Shown in pieces: positions 38,097 to 46,094 of a stretch of 56,926 nt of DNA (position 1 is the stretch's first letter; every line of letters starts with the position of its first letter). The notes under the pieces were generated by a model. That model was not told where the DNA came from. It searched no databases and was given only the letters and a program-made list of their open reading frames with translations. Source of the DNA: Candidatus Agathobaculum intestinipullorum. GTDB taxonomy: Bacteria > Bacillota > Clostridia > Oscillospirales > Butyricicoccaceae. Made by a program: the position numbers and the translations under genes. The stretch spans positions 1 through 56,926 of the forward strand of contig DWZQ01000024.1 of the NCBI GenBank assembly GCA_019117485.1, given 5' to 3'.

Positions 38097-38157
38097 TTGG
38101 GAAAGCACATCCCTCGCGGTGGAAACCGCAGCATTTGTATGAAAGGTTGTGACAAAA

Positions 38158-38859
38158 ATGACCGGACGTGTCCACTCCATTCAGTCCCTCGGCGCGGTCG
38201 ACGGGCCGGGCGTGCGCTGCGTCGTTTTCCTGCAAGGCTGCCCCCTGCGTTGCATCTACTGTCACAACCCGGACACTTGGGACGCGGCGGGCGGCGAAGA
38301 AACCGACGTAGACGATCTGGTGCGCCGCGTGCTGCGCTTCCAGCCCTACTGGAAAAACGGCGGCGGCGTCACCGTTTCGGGCGGCGAACCGCTGCTGCAA
38401 GCCGCATTTGTCGAGGAATTTTTCCGCAAGCTGCATGAACACGGTGTGCATACCGCGCTGGACACCTCGGGTACCGGCTGCACTGCCGCTGCCGCCGAGC
38501 GCGTACTACAACATACCGATCTGGTGCTGTGCGACCTGAAATTCCTCACTGCGGGCGACTACCGCCGCTACTGCCGTGCCGAACTGTCACAGGTCGAGCG
38601 TTTTTTGCAGCTCACCGCGATGAAGGGCGTGCCGCTCTGGGTGCGGCATGTCGTCGTGCCCGGCCTGACCGACGGCATCGAGCACCTGCGTCTGGTCAAG
38701 GCGCACGCCGAGCGTTATACGAACCTGCAAAAGATCGAATTTTTACCTTTCCACAAGCTGTGTATTGAAAAATATGACCGCATGGGAATTGACTTCCCCT
38801 TGCGTGATACGCCCGCGATGAACGAGGCGTGGCTCAAACAGCTGCTGGAAAGGCTGTAA
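38158..38859 (+). CDS. pflA: Pyruvate formate-lyase activating enzyme
   Basis: 233-residue radical-SAM enzyme that installs the glycyl radical on PflB. The [4Fe-4S] ligands are Cys 28, 32 and 35 (GCPLRCIYCHNP). VTVSGGEPLLQ is the SAM-binding GGE motif and DTSGT a further conserved block. The start is ATG 38158; GTG 38149 is too close to AAAGG. Same strand as pflB, long spacer between. Confidence 0.95.
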   Translation: MTGRVHSIQSLGAVDGPGVRCVVFLQGCPLRCIYCHNPDTWDAAGGEETDVDDLVRRVLRFQPYWKNGGGVTVSGGEPLLQAAFVEEFFRKLHEHGVHTALDTSGTGCTAAAAERVLQHTDLVLCDLKFLTAGDYRRYCRAELSQVERFLQLTAMKGVPLWVRHVVVPGLTDGIEHLRLVKAHAERYTNLQKIEFLPFHKLCIEKYDRMGIDFPLRDTPAMNEAWLKQLLERL

Positions 38860-38868
38860 AGGCAAAGC

Positions 38869-38897
38869 AAAAGGACGTGCCAATGCACGTCCTTTTG
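38869..38897. terminator. Bidirectional terminator between pflA and ppa
   Basis: AAAAGGACGTGC/GCACGTCCTTTT, loop CAAT. Shared by convergent genes. Confidence 0.9.
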
Positions 38898-38912
38898 TTC
38901 TTTCCGGTAGCC

Positions 38913-39470
38913 TTAGCCCTTTCCCTTATCCGGCCGCATGCCGCAGAAATGCACCTCATAGCGCCGCATGCAATCCGCGACCGCCGCAACCGCCTGCGCA
39001 CGGTCGAGTGTATCCGAGGTCGTAGTCTGCTTATGCTCAAGCCCTTTATAGACCTCAAAAAAATGCGTGATTTCATCGCCGTAATGCGGCGGCAGCTGAC
39101 TGATATCAGTGTAGAAATTCCATGTTGGGTCCTCGCACGGGATAGCGATAACCTTGTCGTCGATCTCGTCCTCGTCCATCATGCGCATTACGCCGATCGG
39201 ATAGCAGTCAACCTCAACCAGCGGGTCAAGCGCCTCGGAACACAGCACCAGCACGTCCAGCGGGTCGCCGTCGTCTGCATAAGTACGTGGGATAAAACCG
39301 TAGTTGGCGGGGTAATGCGTCGATGTATACAGGATACGGTCAAGCCGCAGCAAGCCGGTGTGCTTATCGAGTTCATACTTCTTTTTGCTGCCTGCCGGTA
39401 TCTCGATCACTGCGGTAAAGCGCTCCGGAGTGATGCAGCGCGGGTCAATGTCGTGCCAGATGTTCCTCAT
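38913..39470 (-). CDS. ppa: Inorganic pyrophosphatase, family I
   Basis: 185 residues. Hydrolyses PPi to phosphate. The metal-binding signature is DDGDPLDVLVL, preceded by YPANYGFIPRTY and followed by DEDEIDDKVIAIP and THFFEVYKGLE, all standard for soluble family I enzymes. Start 39470 (MRNIWHDI) after AAGGAGCGTATGGC; the frame upstream to 39530 is non-coding. It is divergent from polyphosphate kinase across about 210 bp. Confidence 0.95.
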   Translation of the reverse strand: MRNIWHDIDPRCITPERFTAVIEIPAGSKKKYELDKHTGLLRLDRILYTSTHYPANYGFIPRTYADDGDPLDVLVLCSEALDPLVEVDCYPIGVMRMMDEDEIDDKVIAIPCEDPTWNFYTDISQLPPHYGDEITHFFEVYKGLEHKQTTTSDTLDRAQAVAAVADCMRRYEVHFCGMRPDKGKG

Positions 39471-39586
39471 GCCATACGCTCCTTCTTCTAATCTTATGCC
39501 CAGTATAACAGACCGCGCATAGTGGCGCAAGACCGTGGCGTGTGCAAAAATTTCACTGGCTTTACATGCTTTTTACAAAAAACGCA

Positions 39587-39614
39587 TTGTCCCGGCCCAA
39601 AATTGCAGTATAAT
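39587..39614 (+). promoter_or_regulatory. Promoter of ppk
   Basis: TTGTCC, 16 bp, TATAAT. Confidence 0.65.
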
Positions 39615-39679
39615 AATAGTATACTGACCGCGCCTACGGCCATTTGACAAAAGCCGGGGCAAACAGGGGGATAACCGGT

Positions 39680-41809
39680 ATGACACAGGCAATCTGGGAA
39701 CAGGGTTATACACAAAACCGCGAGCTGTCGTGGCTGCAATTCAACGCGCGCGTGCTGGCTGAGGCAGAGGACGAAAATGTGCCGCTTTTGGAGCGCGGCA
39801 AGTTCCTGTCGATCTTCACCAGCAATCTGGACGAATTTTTCATGATCCGCGTAGGCAGCCTGTGCGACATGGCGGCGGTGGATAAAGACCACGTCGATAA
39901 CAAGTCCGGGCTGACGGCTAAAGAACAGCTACGGCGTATTTACGCTGCGGTTGCCCCGCTGTATGAGCGGCGCGACGCCGCCTACGCAGACGTGCGCGCC
40001 CGTCTGCTTAACGAAGGGCTGCAACGGCTGTCCATCGGCGAGCTGGAGTCAGACGAGCAGAAATACATCAAGCAATATTTTAAAAATGTGGTCGCACCCG
40101 TGCTCAGCCCGCAGATCGTGGATGCGCACCACCCATTCCCGCATCTCGAGGGCAAGGTGCTGCACATCGCCGCGCTGCTCGGCCACAAGAAGAACGAGCG
40201 CCTCGGCCTGCTGCCTGTGCCCGCCTCGCTGCCCGCGCTGGTATTCCTGCCGGGGGACGCGGTGCGCTATGTGCCGATTGAGGAAATCCTGCTGGAATAC
40301 GTCGGCCATGTGTTCGAAATGTACGACGTGTTGGAAAAAACCGTGTTCTGCGTCACGCGCAACGCGGATATCAACCCGGACGACGAGACTTTCGGCGCAG
40401 AAGAGGGCGACTTCCGCACCAAGATGGAAAAACTGCTGCGCCGCCGCCGCCGCATGGCGGTCGTGCGTGTCGAACTGAACCGCCCGATCAGCGACCATTT
40501 CACCGAGTATTTCCGCAAGCGTTTCGACGTATCCGACGCGCAGATCTTTCTGTCGCGGCAGGCGCCGCTCAAGATGGGGTATGTGTTCTCACTCGGCGAA
40601 AAGCTGCCGGAAAAGCAGCGCGCGGCGCTGTCCGACCCGCCGTTCACACCCCAGCAGCCCGCCATGCTGCCCGCAGGGCAGAGCCTGCTCAAAACCGCGC
40701 TCAAGCGCGATGTCCTGCTTTCCTACCCGTATGAGTCGATGGAGCCGTTTTTGCAGATGATCCGCGAGGCGGCCAGCGACCCGCATGTGCTGTCTATCCG
40801 CATCACCATTTATCGCCTTGCGCGCAAGGCCAAGCTGGTCGAATACCTGTGCGCCGCCGCTGAAAACGGCAAGGACGTAACCGCGCTCATCGAGCTGCGC
40901 GCCCGCTTCGACGAACAGAACAACATCGACTGGTCGGAGCGCATGGAGGAAGCCGGTTGCAAAATCATTTACGGCTTCGAGGATTATAAGGTACACTCCA
41001 AAATCTGCCTGATCACCCGGCAGGAGCGCGGCGTCGTGCGCCACATCACGCAGGTCGGCACGGGCAACTATAACGAAAAGACCGCCACGCAGTACACCGA
41101 TGTGTCGCTCATCACCTCGGACGAGTCGATCGGCGCGGACGCGGGCGCGTTCTTCAACAACATGGCGATGGCCAACCTCGAAGGGCGGTACGACCGCCTG
41201 CTGGTCGCGCCGAACAGCCTGAAAAACAACATCCTCGCACGCATGGACGAACAGATCGCCCGCGGTACCGAGGGTTACATGCTGCTTAAGTTCAACTCGC
41301 TGACCGATATCGACATCATCAAAAAGCTGCGTGACGCGTCCTGCGCGGGCGTGCGCATCGAGATGATCGTGCGCGGCATCTGCTGCCTGCTGCCCGGCAT
41401 CGAGGGGCACACCGAAAACATCACGGTCACAAGCATCGTCGGCCGTTTCCTTGAGCACTCGCGCATCTTCGTGTTTGGCCGCGGCGCCGAGCAGAAGGTC
41501 TACATTTCCTCGGCCGACATGATGACACGCAACACCGAGCGCCGTGTCGAGATCGCCTGCCCGATCGACAGCCCCGAGGTACGCGCCCGGCTGATGGATA
41601 TCCTTTATGCGATGCAGCACGATACCGTTAAGGCACGCGTGTTGCAGCCGGACGGCACTTACTGCAAAAAACCGCCTGTATCCGACCCGATCTGCGCACA
41701 GGATCTGCTGATGCAGCAGGCGGTCAATCAGGCGCGCACGCAGGCCGAACATCCCGCACCGCCCGAGCCGGGCTGGCGCAAGCTGATCGGACGGTTTTTG
41801 CACAGATAA
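39680..41809 (+). CDS. ppk: Polyphosphate kinase 1
   Basis: 709 residues, typical for PPK1. Transfers the ATP gamma-phosphate to polyphosphate. N domain NRELSWLQFNARVLAEA, then IFTSNLDEFFMIRVG. The PLD-like catalytic domains carry the autophosphorylated His in YKVHSKICLITR (about 438), the STDIGTGNYNE-like block QVGTGNYNEKTA, and the second His in EHSRIFVFGRG. Start ATG 39680 after CAGGGGGATAACCGGT. No ppx is adjacent; the divergent pyrophosphatase shares the phosphate theme. Confidence 0.96.
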   Translation: MTQAIWEQGYTQNRELSWLQFNARVLAEAEDENVPLLERGKFLSIFTSNLDEFFMIRVGSLCDMAAVDKDHVDNKSGLTAKEQLRRIYAAVAPLYERRDAAYADVRARLLNEGLQRLSIGELESDEQKYIKQYFKNVVAPVLSPQIVDAHHPFPHLEGKVLHIAALLGHKKNERLGLLPVPASLPALVFLPGDAVRYVPIEEILLEYVGHVFEMYDVLEKTVFCVTRNADINPDDETFGAEEGDFRTKMEKLLRRRRRMAVVRVELNRPISDHFTEYFRKRFDVSDAQIFLSRQAPLKMGYVFSLGEKLPEKQRAALSDPPFTPQQPAMLPAGQSLLKTALKRDVLLSYPYESMEPFLQMIREAASDPHVLSIRITIYRLARKAKLVEYLCAAAENGKDVTALIELRARFDEQNNIDWSERMEEAGCKIIYGFEDYKVHSKICLITRQERGVVRHITQVGTGNYNEKTATQYTDVSLITSDESIGADAGAFFNNMAMANLEGRYDRLLVAPNSLKNNILARMDEQIARGTEGYMLLKFNSLTDIDIIKKLRDASCAGVRIEMIVRGICCLLPGIEGHTENITVTSIVGRFLEHSRIFVFGRGAEQKVYISSADMMTRNTERRVEIACPIDSPEVRARLMDILYAMQHDTVKARVLQPDGTYCKKPPVSDPICAQDLLMQQAVNQARTQAEHPAPPEPGWRKLIGRFLHR

Positions 41810-41842
41810 TCTGCGAACGACCGAAAACGTGGTTCCAATTGC

Positions 41843-41872
41843 AAGAATGGCGGCTTGCCGCCATTCTTTTTT
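41843..41872 (+). terminator. Terminator after ppk
   Basis: An 11-bp stem (41843-41853 with 41858-41868, loop CTTG) and six T residues. Confidence 0.9.
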
Positions 41873-41948
41873 GTCTTAAAACTTTCTGCGCGGCAGATTG
41901 TAACCTACGATACCACATTCCTCCGCCATTCTTTTTTTGTGCGGGGGA

Positions 41949-41977
41949 TTGTACTATTTTGGCAGGTATGCTATACT
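41949..41977 (+). promoter_or_regulatory. Promoter of the DUF1294-CDF operon
   Basis: TTGTAC, 17 bp, TATACT. Start near 41984 supports the GTG start at 42061 for the first gene. Confidence 0.75.
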
Positions 41978-42060
41978 TTGGGGATACCGTCGGCATCCGT
42001 CCGGCAGCGCGGCTTGGCATGGACGGACGGCAAATTTTCTGGCAGGGGGGCATACCGGAC

Positions 42061-42345
42061 GTGCTAAACGTATTATACTACTTTGCCGCGGTCAGCGTGA
42101 TCGGCGCGGCCGTGTGCATCTATGACAAACAGGCCGCCCGGCGGGACTGGCGGCGCGTGCCTGAGCGCACGCTGTTTTTCTGGGCGCTGGTCGGCGGCGG
42201 GCCGGGCGTCTACCTGACCATGCTGCTCATCCGCCACAAAACACTGCACCGCAGCTTCATGTGGGGCATCCCGGCGATTATGATATTGCAAATTGCAATA
42301 TTAGTCGGTATTTATAACATATTGTATTCGAGGGGATTGTTATGA
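42061..42345 (+). CDS. DUF1294 small membrane protein
   Basis: 94 residues, three membrane helices. The DUF1294 pattern is clear: YDKQAARRDWRRVPERTLFF, then ALVGGGPGVYLTMLLIRHKT. Function of the family is unknown. GTG 42061 is chosen for the GGGGGG ribosome site and because the promoter start lies at about 41984; ATG 42019 is an alternative. Its stop overlaps the CDF transporter start (ATGA), so they are coupled. Confidence 0.82.
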   Translation: MLNVLYYFAAVSVIGAAVCIYDKQAARRDWRRVPERTLFFWALVGGGPGVYLTMLLIRHKTLHRSFMWGIPAIMILQIAILVGIYNILYSRGLL

Positions 42346-43508
42346 CCAAAGCCTTGATCCGGCTTTTCATCCGCGACGCGGACAAAACAAAGGATGCGCG
42401 TGTGCGCGAACAATACGGTGTGCTGTCCGGTGCGGTTGGGCTGGCGTGCAACGTGTTCCTGTTCCTGCTCAAGCTGACCATCGGCTTTCTGACCGGCTCG
42501 ATCTCGATCGCGGCGGACGCATTCAACAACCTGTCCGACGGGCTTTCCTGCCTGATTTCCATTGTCGGCTTCAAGGTGGCGGGCAAGGCGCCCGACGCCA
42601 AGCACCCGTTCGGCTATGGCCGCACCGAGTACATCGCCGGGCTGATCGTCGCGTTTATCATTGTGCTGGTTGGCTTCGAATTCCTCAAAACCTCGGCAGA
42701 CCGCATCATCCATCCCGAGCCGGTTGCATTTTCCGGCGTGCTGCTGGCCATCCTTGCGGTGTCCATGCTGGTTAAGCTGTGGATGGGCGCATTCAACTCC
42801 TCCATCGGGCGGCGCATTGAGTCGCCCGTGCTGCTCGCCGCCGGTCAGGACAGCCGCAACGACGTGATTACGACGCTGGTCGTCGTGCTGGGCATGATCG
42901 CGGGCCGTTTCACCACGCTGCCGGTGGACGGCTATGTCGGCGTACTGGTTGCGCTGTTTATCCTGTGGGCGGGCGTCGGCATTGTGCGCGATACGGTGGC
43001 CCCTTTGCTGGGCGAAGCTGCCGACCCGGAGGTTGCGCAGAACATTGCCGAGATCGTGCGCGAAAGCGAGTACATCGTCGGCGTGCACGACCTGATTGTG
43101 CATAACTACGGCGCAGGGCGTTCGCTGGCCTCACTCCACGCCGAGGTGCCGAGCGACTCTGACTTTGTAGCCGTGCATGAGGTAATTGACGAGGCGGAAA
43201 AGCGCGTTTGGCAGCGCACCGGCGTGTATCTGGTCATCCATATGGACCCGATCGACGTCAACAATGAGCATGTGACCGCATTGCGCGCACAGGTGGACGG
43301 CGTGCTGCGCGACATTGACGAGGGTCTGTCCATGCATGATTTCCGTGTGGTCGACGGCGCGCGTCAGATCAACCTGATTTTCGACGTGGTTGTGCCGTAC
43401 AGCTACGGCGAAAGTGCCAAGCGCGAGCTGCTGATGCAGATTTATGACCGGCTCAAGGCGATCGACACGCGGTATAACCCGGTCGTAACGCTCGACCATC
43501 AGATGTAA
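42342..43508 (+). CDS. Cation diffusion facilitator family transporter
   Basis: 388 residues, six membrane helices (about 25-220) plus a cytoplasmic C-terminal domain and an extra C-terminal extension ending near residue 388. Metal-site motifs are AADAFNNLSDG in helix 2 and AGQDSRNDVITT in helix 5; DxxxD in helix 5 suits manganese or iron rather than the HxxxD of zinc types, which agrees with the Mn riboswitches elsewhere in the window (inference). Exports divalent metal by proton exchange. Overlaps the DUF1294 gene. Confidence 0.92.
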   Translation: MTKALIRLFIRDADKTKDARVREQYGVLSGAVGLACNVFLFLLKLTIGFLTGSISIAADAFNNLSDGLSCLISIVGFKVAGKAPDAKHPFGYGRTEYIAGLIVAFIIVLVGFEFLKTSADRIIHPEPVAFSGVLLAILAVSMLVKLWMGAFNSSIGRRIESPVLLAAGQDSRNDVITTLVVVLGMIAGRFTTLPVDGYVGVLVALFILWAGVGIVRDTVAPLLGEAADPEVAQNIAEIVRESEYIVGVHDLIVHNYGAGRSLASLHAEVPSDSDFVAVHEVIDEAEKRVWQRTGVYLVIHMDPIDVNNEHVTALRAQVDGVLRDIDEGLSMHDFRVVDGARQINLIFDVVVPYSYGESAKRELLMQIYDRLKAIDTRYNPVVTLDHQM

Positions 43509-43531
43509 GCGCCCTGCGCCGCATAAACCGA

Positions 43532-43569
43532 AGCCCTTCGGCGCAAACTGCTGCCGGAGGGCTGTTTTT
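43532..43569 (+). terminator. Hairpin with T-tract overlapping the next ribosome-binding site
   Basis: AGCCCTTCGGC (43532-43542) pairs with GCCGGAGGGCT (43553-43563), followed by GTTTTTA. The 3' arm contains GGAGG, the only ribosome site of the next gene, and the T-tract touches its ATG. It can act as a terminator of the CDF operon or mask the start of the next gene. Confidence 0.7.
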
Positions 43570-43929
43570 ATGAAAGAAAACGCAAAATTTGCTGTGACCG
43601 GCGCGCTTGCAGGCGCGGCCAACGGCTTTTTCGGTGCAGGCGGCGGGCTGTTCCTTGTTCCGCTGCTGTGCGGTTGGTGCAATGTGGACGAGCGCCGCGC
43701 ATTTGCAACCTCGGTTGCGGTCATCCTGCCGCTGAGCGCACTTTCCGCTGTGGTTTACTGGATACACGGGGGGTTGGATTTGGCGACGGCGTGGCCATAC
43801 CTGCCCGGTGGGGCGCTCGGCGGCTGGATTGCGGGACGCGTGCTCAGCCGGGTCAAAACGGTTTGGCTGCGGCGTATATTCGGATTGCTGCTGGTGTATG
43901 GCGGCGTGCGCGCCGTCCTGCTGCTGTGA
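43570..43929 (+). CDS. TSUP (TauE/SafE) transporter, N-terminal half as a separate protein
   Basis: 119 residues, four membrane helices. NGFFGAGGGLFLVPLLCGW is the TSUP family signature; AFATSVAVILPLSALSAVVYW follows. Normal TSUP proteins (about 250 residues) have two such halves fused; here the second half is the next gene, joined by a GTGA overlap. Probably the two chains assemble into one sulfite/organosulfonate or anion exporter. ATG 43570, GGAGG eight bases upstream inside a hairpin. Confidence 0.88.
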   Translation: MKENAKFAVTGALAGAANGFFGAGGGLFLVPLLCGWCNVDERRAFATSVAVILPLSALSAVVYWIHGGLDLATAWPYLPGGALGGWIAGRVLSRVKTVWLRRIFGLLLVYGGVRAVLLL

Positions 43930-44294
43930 GCGCGCTGCTGGCCGTTGCGGTCGGACTGGCTACCGGTATCTTGTCCGGCTGCGGCGTGGGCGGCGGTTCC
44001 CTGCTCATGCTCTACCTGACGCTATGCGCAGGCATTGGACAATATCAGGCGGCAGGCATCAACCTGCTGTATTTCCTCTCCTGCGCGCCCGCCGCGCTGG
44101 CCGGCCATGCCAAAAGCGGCCTGATCGAGTGGAGCGCAGTGCGTTGGTGCGTGCTGGCCGGTCTGCCTGCATCCGTTCTGACTGCGCTGTTTGCCGCGCA
44201 GATCGACACAGGCTGGCTGCGCCGCGCGTTTGGTGTGTTCCTGCTGTTTGTTGGGATTAAGGAACTGCTGGCGGGGTGGCAGAAAAGGCGGTAG
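43926..44294 (+). CDS. TSUP transporter, C-terminal half as a separate protein
   Basis: 122 residues, four membrane helices. ATGILSGCGVGGGSLLMLYL repeats the TSUP signature, followed by QAAGINLLYFLSCAPAALAG. GTG 43926 overlaps the stop of the first half (GTGA). No frameshift is needed: the reading frames differ and each half has its own start, so this is a natural two-gene form. Partner of the preceding gene. Confidence 0.86.
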   Translation: MSALLAVAVGLATGILSGCGVGGGSLLMLYLTLCAGIGQYQAAGINLLYFLSCAPAALAGHAKSGLIEWSAVRWCVLAGLPASVLTALFAAQIDTGWLRRAFGVFLLFVGIKELLAGWQKRR

Positions 44295-44342
44295 TGCTTC
44301 CTCTTAAATGGAAATATTTCTCTGATGTTACAGTTATGTTAC

Positions 44343-44376
44343 ATTATTCGTAATAATACCAAAATGGTAGTATAAT
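44343..44376 (+). promoter_or_regulatory. Rubrerythrin promoter with palindrome
   Basis: TTCGTA, 18 bp, TATAAT. The palindrome ATTATTCGTAATAAT (44343-44357) covers the -35 box and resembles PerR/Fur-type boxes only loosely; an oxidative-stress repressor is a reasonable guess. Confidence 0.55.
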
Positions 44377-44439
44377 AACTTCATAAAAATGATATAGATT
44401 ATTATTAGGTAATATATATCAGCATTAGGAGGAATTACC

Positions 44440-44997
44440 ATGAGTTTGAAAGGAACCCGTACCGAACAGAACCTGTTGGCTGCATTCAGCGGTGAGTCGA
44501 TGGCCCGCAACAAATACCTATTCTTCGCAGAAAAGGCGCGCACGGAGGGCAACCTTGACGTCGCCAACCTGTTTACCGATCTGGCGCAGAACGAAGGCGC
44601 GCACGGCCGCCTGCTGTACGAAAAGGTAGTCGGCATTGGCTCGAGCGCGGAAAACCTGCAAACCGCAATCAAGGGCGAATACGGCGAATGGAGCAGCATG
44701 TACCCGGACTTCGCCAAGATCGCCCGCGAGGAAGGCTTTGAGGACGTTGCAACGCTGTTTGAAAACATCGCCAAGATCGAGAAAGACCACGAAATGCGCT
44801 TTTTTGCTGCGCTGGCCGCACTCAACAACAAGGGCACATCCGCACCGATCGAGCAGCCCGAGCAGAAGCGCATGGTCAAGGCGCAGGGATATCGCTGCAC
44901 GTTCTGCGGCGCGATTTACGACAAGCGCCCGGATGTATGCGATGTATGCGGCGCGATCGGCTCGTTTGAGGAAACCATCTATCAGAAGGAAGTATAA
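44440..44997 (+). CDS. Rubrerythrin
   Basis: 185 residues. NADH-linked peroxide reductase protecting anaerobes. The N-terminal four-helix ferritin-like domain supplies di-iron ligands (AAFSGESMARNKY, LAQNEGAHGR, KIEKDHEMRFF), and the C-terminal rubredoxin-like domain has CTFCGAIYDKRPDVCDVCG. Start follows AGGAGGAATTACC. Single-gene unit with its own promoter and a palindromic operator candidate. Confidence 0.96.
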   Translation: MSLKGTRTEQNLLAAFSGESMARNKYLFFAEKARTEGNLDVANLFTDLAQNEGAHGRLLYEKVVGIGSSAENLQTAIKGEYGEWSSMYPDFAKIAREEGFEDVATLFENIAKIEKDHEMRFFAALAALNNKGTSAPIEQPEQKRMVKAQGYRCTFCGAIYDKRPDVCDVCGAIGSFEETIYQKEV

Positions 44998-45051
44998 CGC
45001 AGCCGCCGCATAAGTGCGGTTTACAAAACGGAAACAACTGGGAACTGAACC

Positions 45052-45120
45052 AAAGCCCTCCCGTCTAACAGGATATCCAAACCAGAAAGGGGTGTCCTGT
45101 GATGAAACGAGGAGGGCTTT
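45052..45120 (+). promoter_or_regulatory. Leader hairpin enclosing the start of the DUF4349 gene
   Basis: AAAGCCCTCC (45052-45061) pairs with GGAGGGCTTT (45111-45120, inside the coding region), and ACAGGA (45068-45073) with TCCTGT (45095-45100). The ribosome site AAAGGGG lies in the loop. It may tune translation. Confidence 0.55.
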
Positions 45121-46055
45121 GTATTTGTCTGGCGCTGCTGTTGCTGCTGCTGACCGCGTGCGGCGCTTCGGGCGGTACGATGGGCGACAGTACCAGTGCA
45201 GCAAACGGCGCGGCACAGCCGACCGAGGAGGCAGTCGCAATGGATACGGCGGAATCCGATGTGGCGGCGGATTTTTCAGCAGTACGCGAAAACGCCAAAC
45301 TCATCCTGTCCGCCGACCTGGCACTGGAAACACAGGAGTACGACACCGCCTGCGCGGCGATCGAGCGCATGACGGCTGAAGCGGGCGGCTACATCGAGTC
45401 CAGCGGCAGCTATGGCGAAAAGGGCAGCCGCACGGCGAACTACACGCTGCGCGTGCCGCAGGAACAATTTGAGACGATGTTTACCCAGCTCGGCGAGTCC
45501 TGCCATGTTGTTTCGTCTAACCGCTGGAGCGAAGATGTGACCATGGCGTATACCGATATCGAGACCCGTCTGGCGACGCTGCGCACCAAGCATGAACGCC
45601 TGCTTGCGCTGCTCGATCAGGCCGGGAAGATGGAGGATATCATCGAACTGGAGAACGCGCTGGCCGATTGTGAATACGAGATCGACACGCTGACGGGCGA
45701 GATGCGCCATTATGACGATCTGGTCGGCTTTTCGAGCCTGCATGTCACGCTAAACGAGGTGCAGACGCTGACCGCTGTCTCCGAGGGCACCGGCTTTGGC
45801 GCACAGGTCAGCCGCGCCGCACAGAGCGGTCTGGATGGGCTGACGGCTACGGTGCGCGGCATCATCCTGCTGGTGGTGACACTGTGGCCTGTGTTCCTGC
45901 TGATGGCCGCCGCAGGCTGCGTGCTGGCTGTCGTAGTTACGCACCGCAAAAAGAAGGAACAGGCACAGCGGCAGCAACCACCCGTGCCGCCAGCAGTCAC
46001 GACAGAGACGGACGAAGCGCATGACCCGCAATCCACCAACTCCCCAGACAAGTGA
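45102..46055 (+). CDS. DUF4349 lipoprotein
   Basis: 317 residues. A lipoprotein signal (about 1-21, lipobox LLTAC) anchors it outside the membrane. A low-complexity linker leads to the DUF4349 domain (about 65-235; LILSADLALETQEYDTACAA, then YTLRVPQEQFETMFTQLGE) with a coiled-coil (about 160-205), and a membrane helix (about 255-280) precedes a charged tail. Function unknown, envelope related. The start is ATG 45102 or GTG 45099, both served by AAAGGGG. Confidence 0.88.
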   Translation: MKRGGLCICLALLLLLLTACGASGGTMGDSTSAANGAAQPTEEAVAMDTAESDVAADFSAVRENAKLILSADLALETQEYDTACAAIERMTAEAGGYIESSGSYGEKGSRTANYTLRVPQEQFETMFTQLGESCHVVSSNRWSEDVTMAYTDIETRLATLRTKHERLLALLDQAGKMEDIIELENALADCEYEIDTLTGEMRHYDDLVGFSSLHVTLNEVQTLTAVSEGTGFGAQVSRAAQSGLDGLTATVRGIILLVVTLWPVFLLMAAAGCVLAVVVTHRKKKEQAQRQQPPVPPAVTTETDEAHDPQSTNSPDK

Positions 46056-46094
46056 ATAAAAAAGGACGCAGCGATACGCTGCGTCCTTTTTGTT

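Larger units (their letters stand above)
37547..38157 (+). other. 611-nt gene-free, hairpin-rich spacer between pflB and pflA
   Basis: No frame here has a ribosome site or known motif. It contains the inverted-repeat arms at both ends, a 20-bp hairpin at 37699-37743, a CCCC..TATTTC/GAAATAGGGG fold (about 37941-37976) and GGGGCG/GCGCCCC (about 37974-37991). It could be a mobile-element relic or a processed or structured part of the pfl transcript. Confidence 0.6.

Noticed and set aside
37458-38180. Open frames on both strands in the pflB-pflA spacer
   Set aside because: Arg/Pro-rich translations of hairpin sequence without ribosome sites.
40589-41803. Reverse 404-codon frame over ppk
   Set aside because: Shadow of ppk, no start signal.
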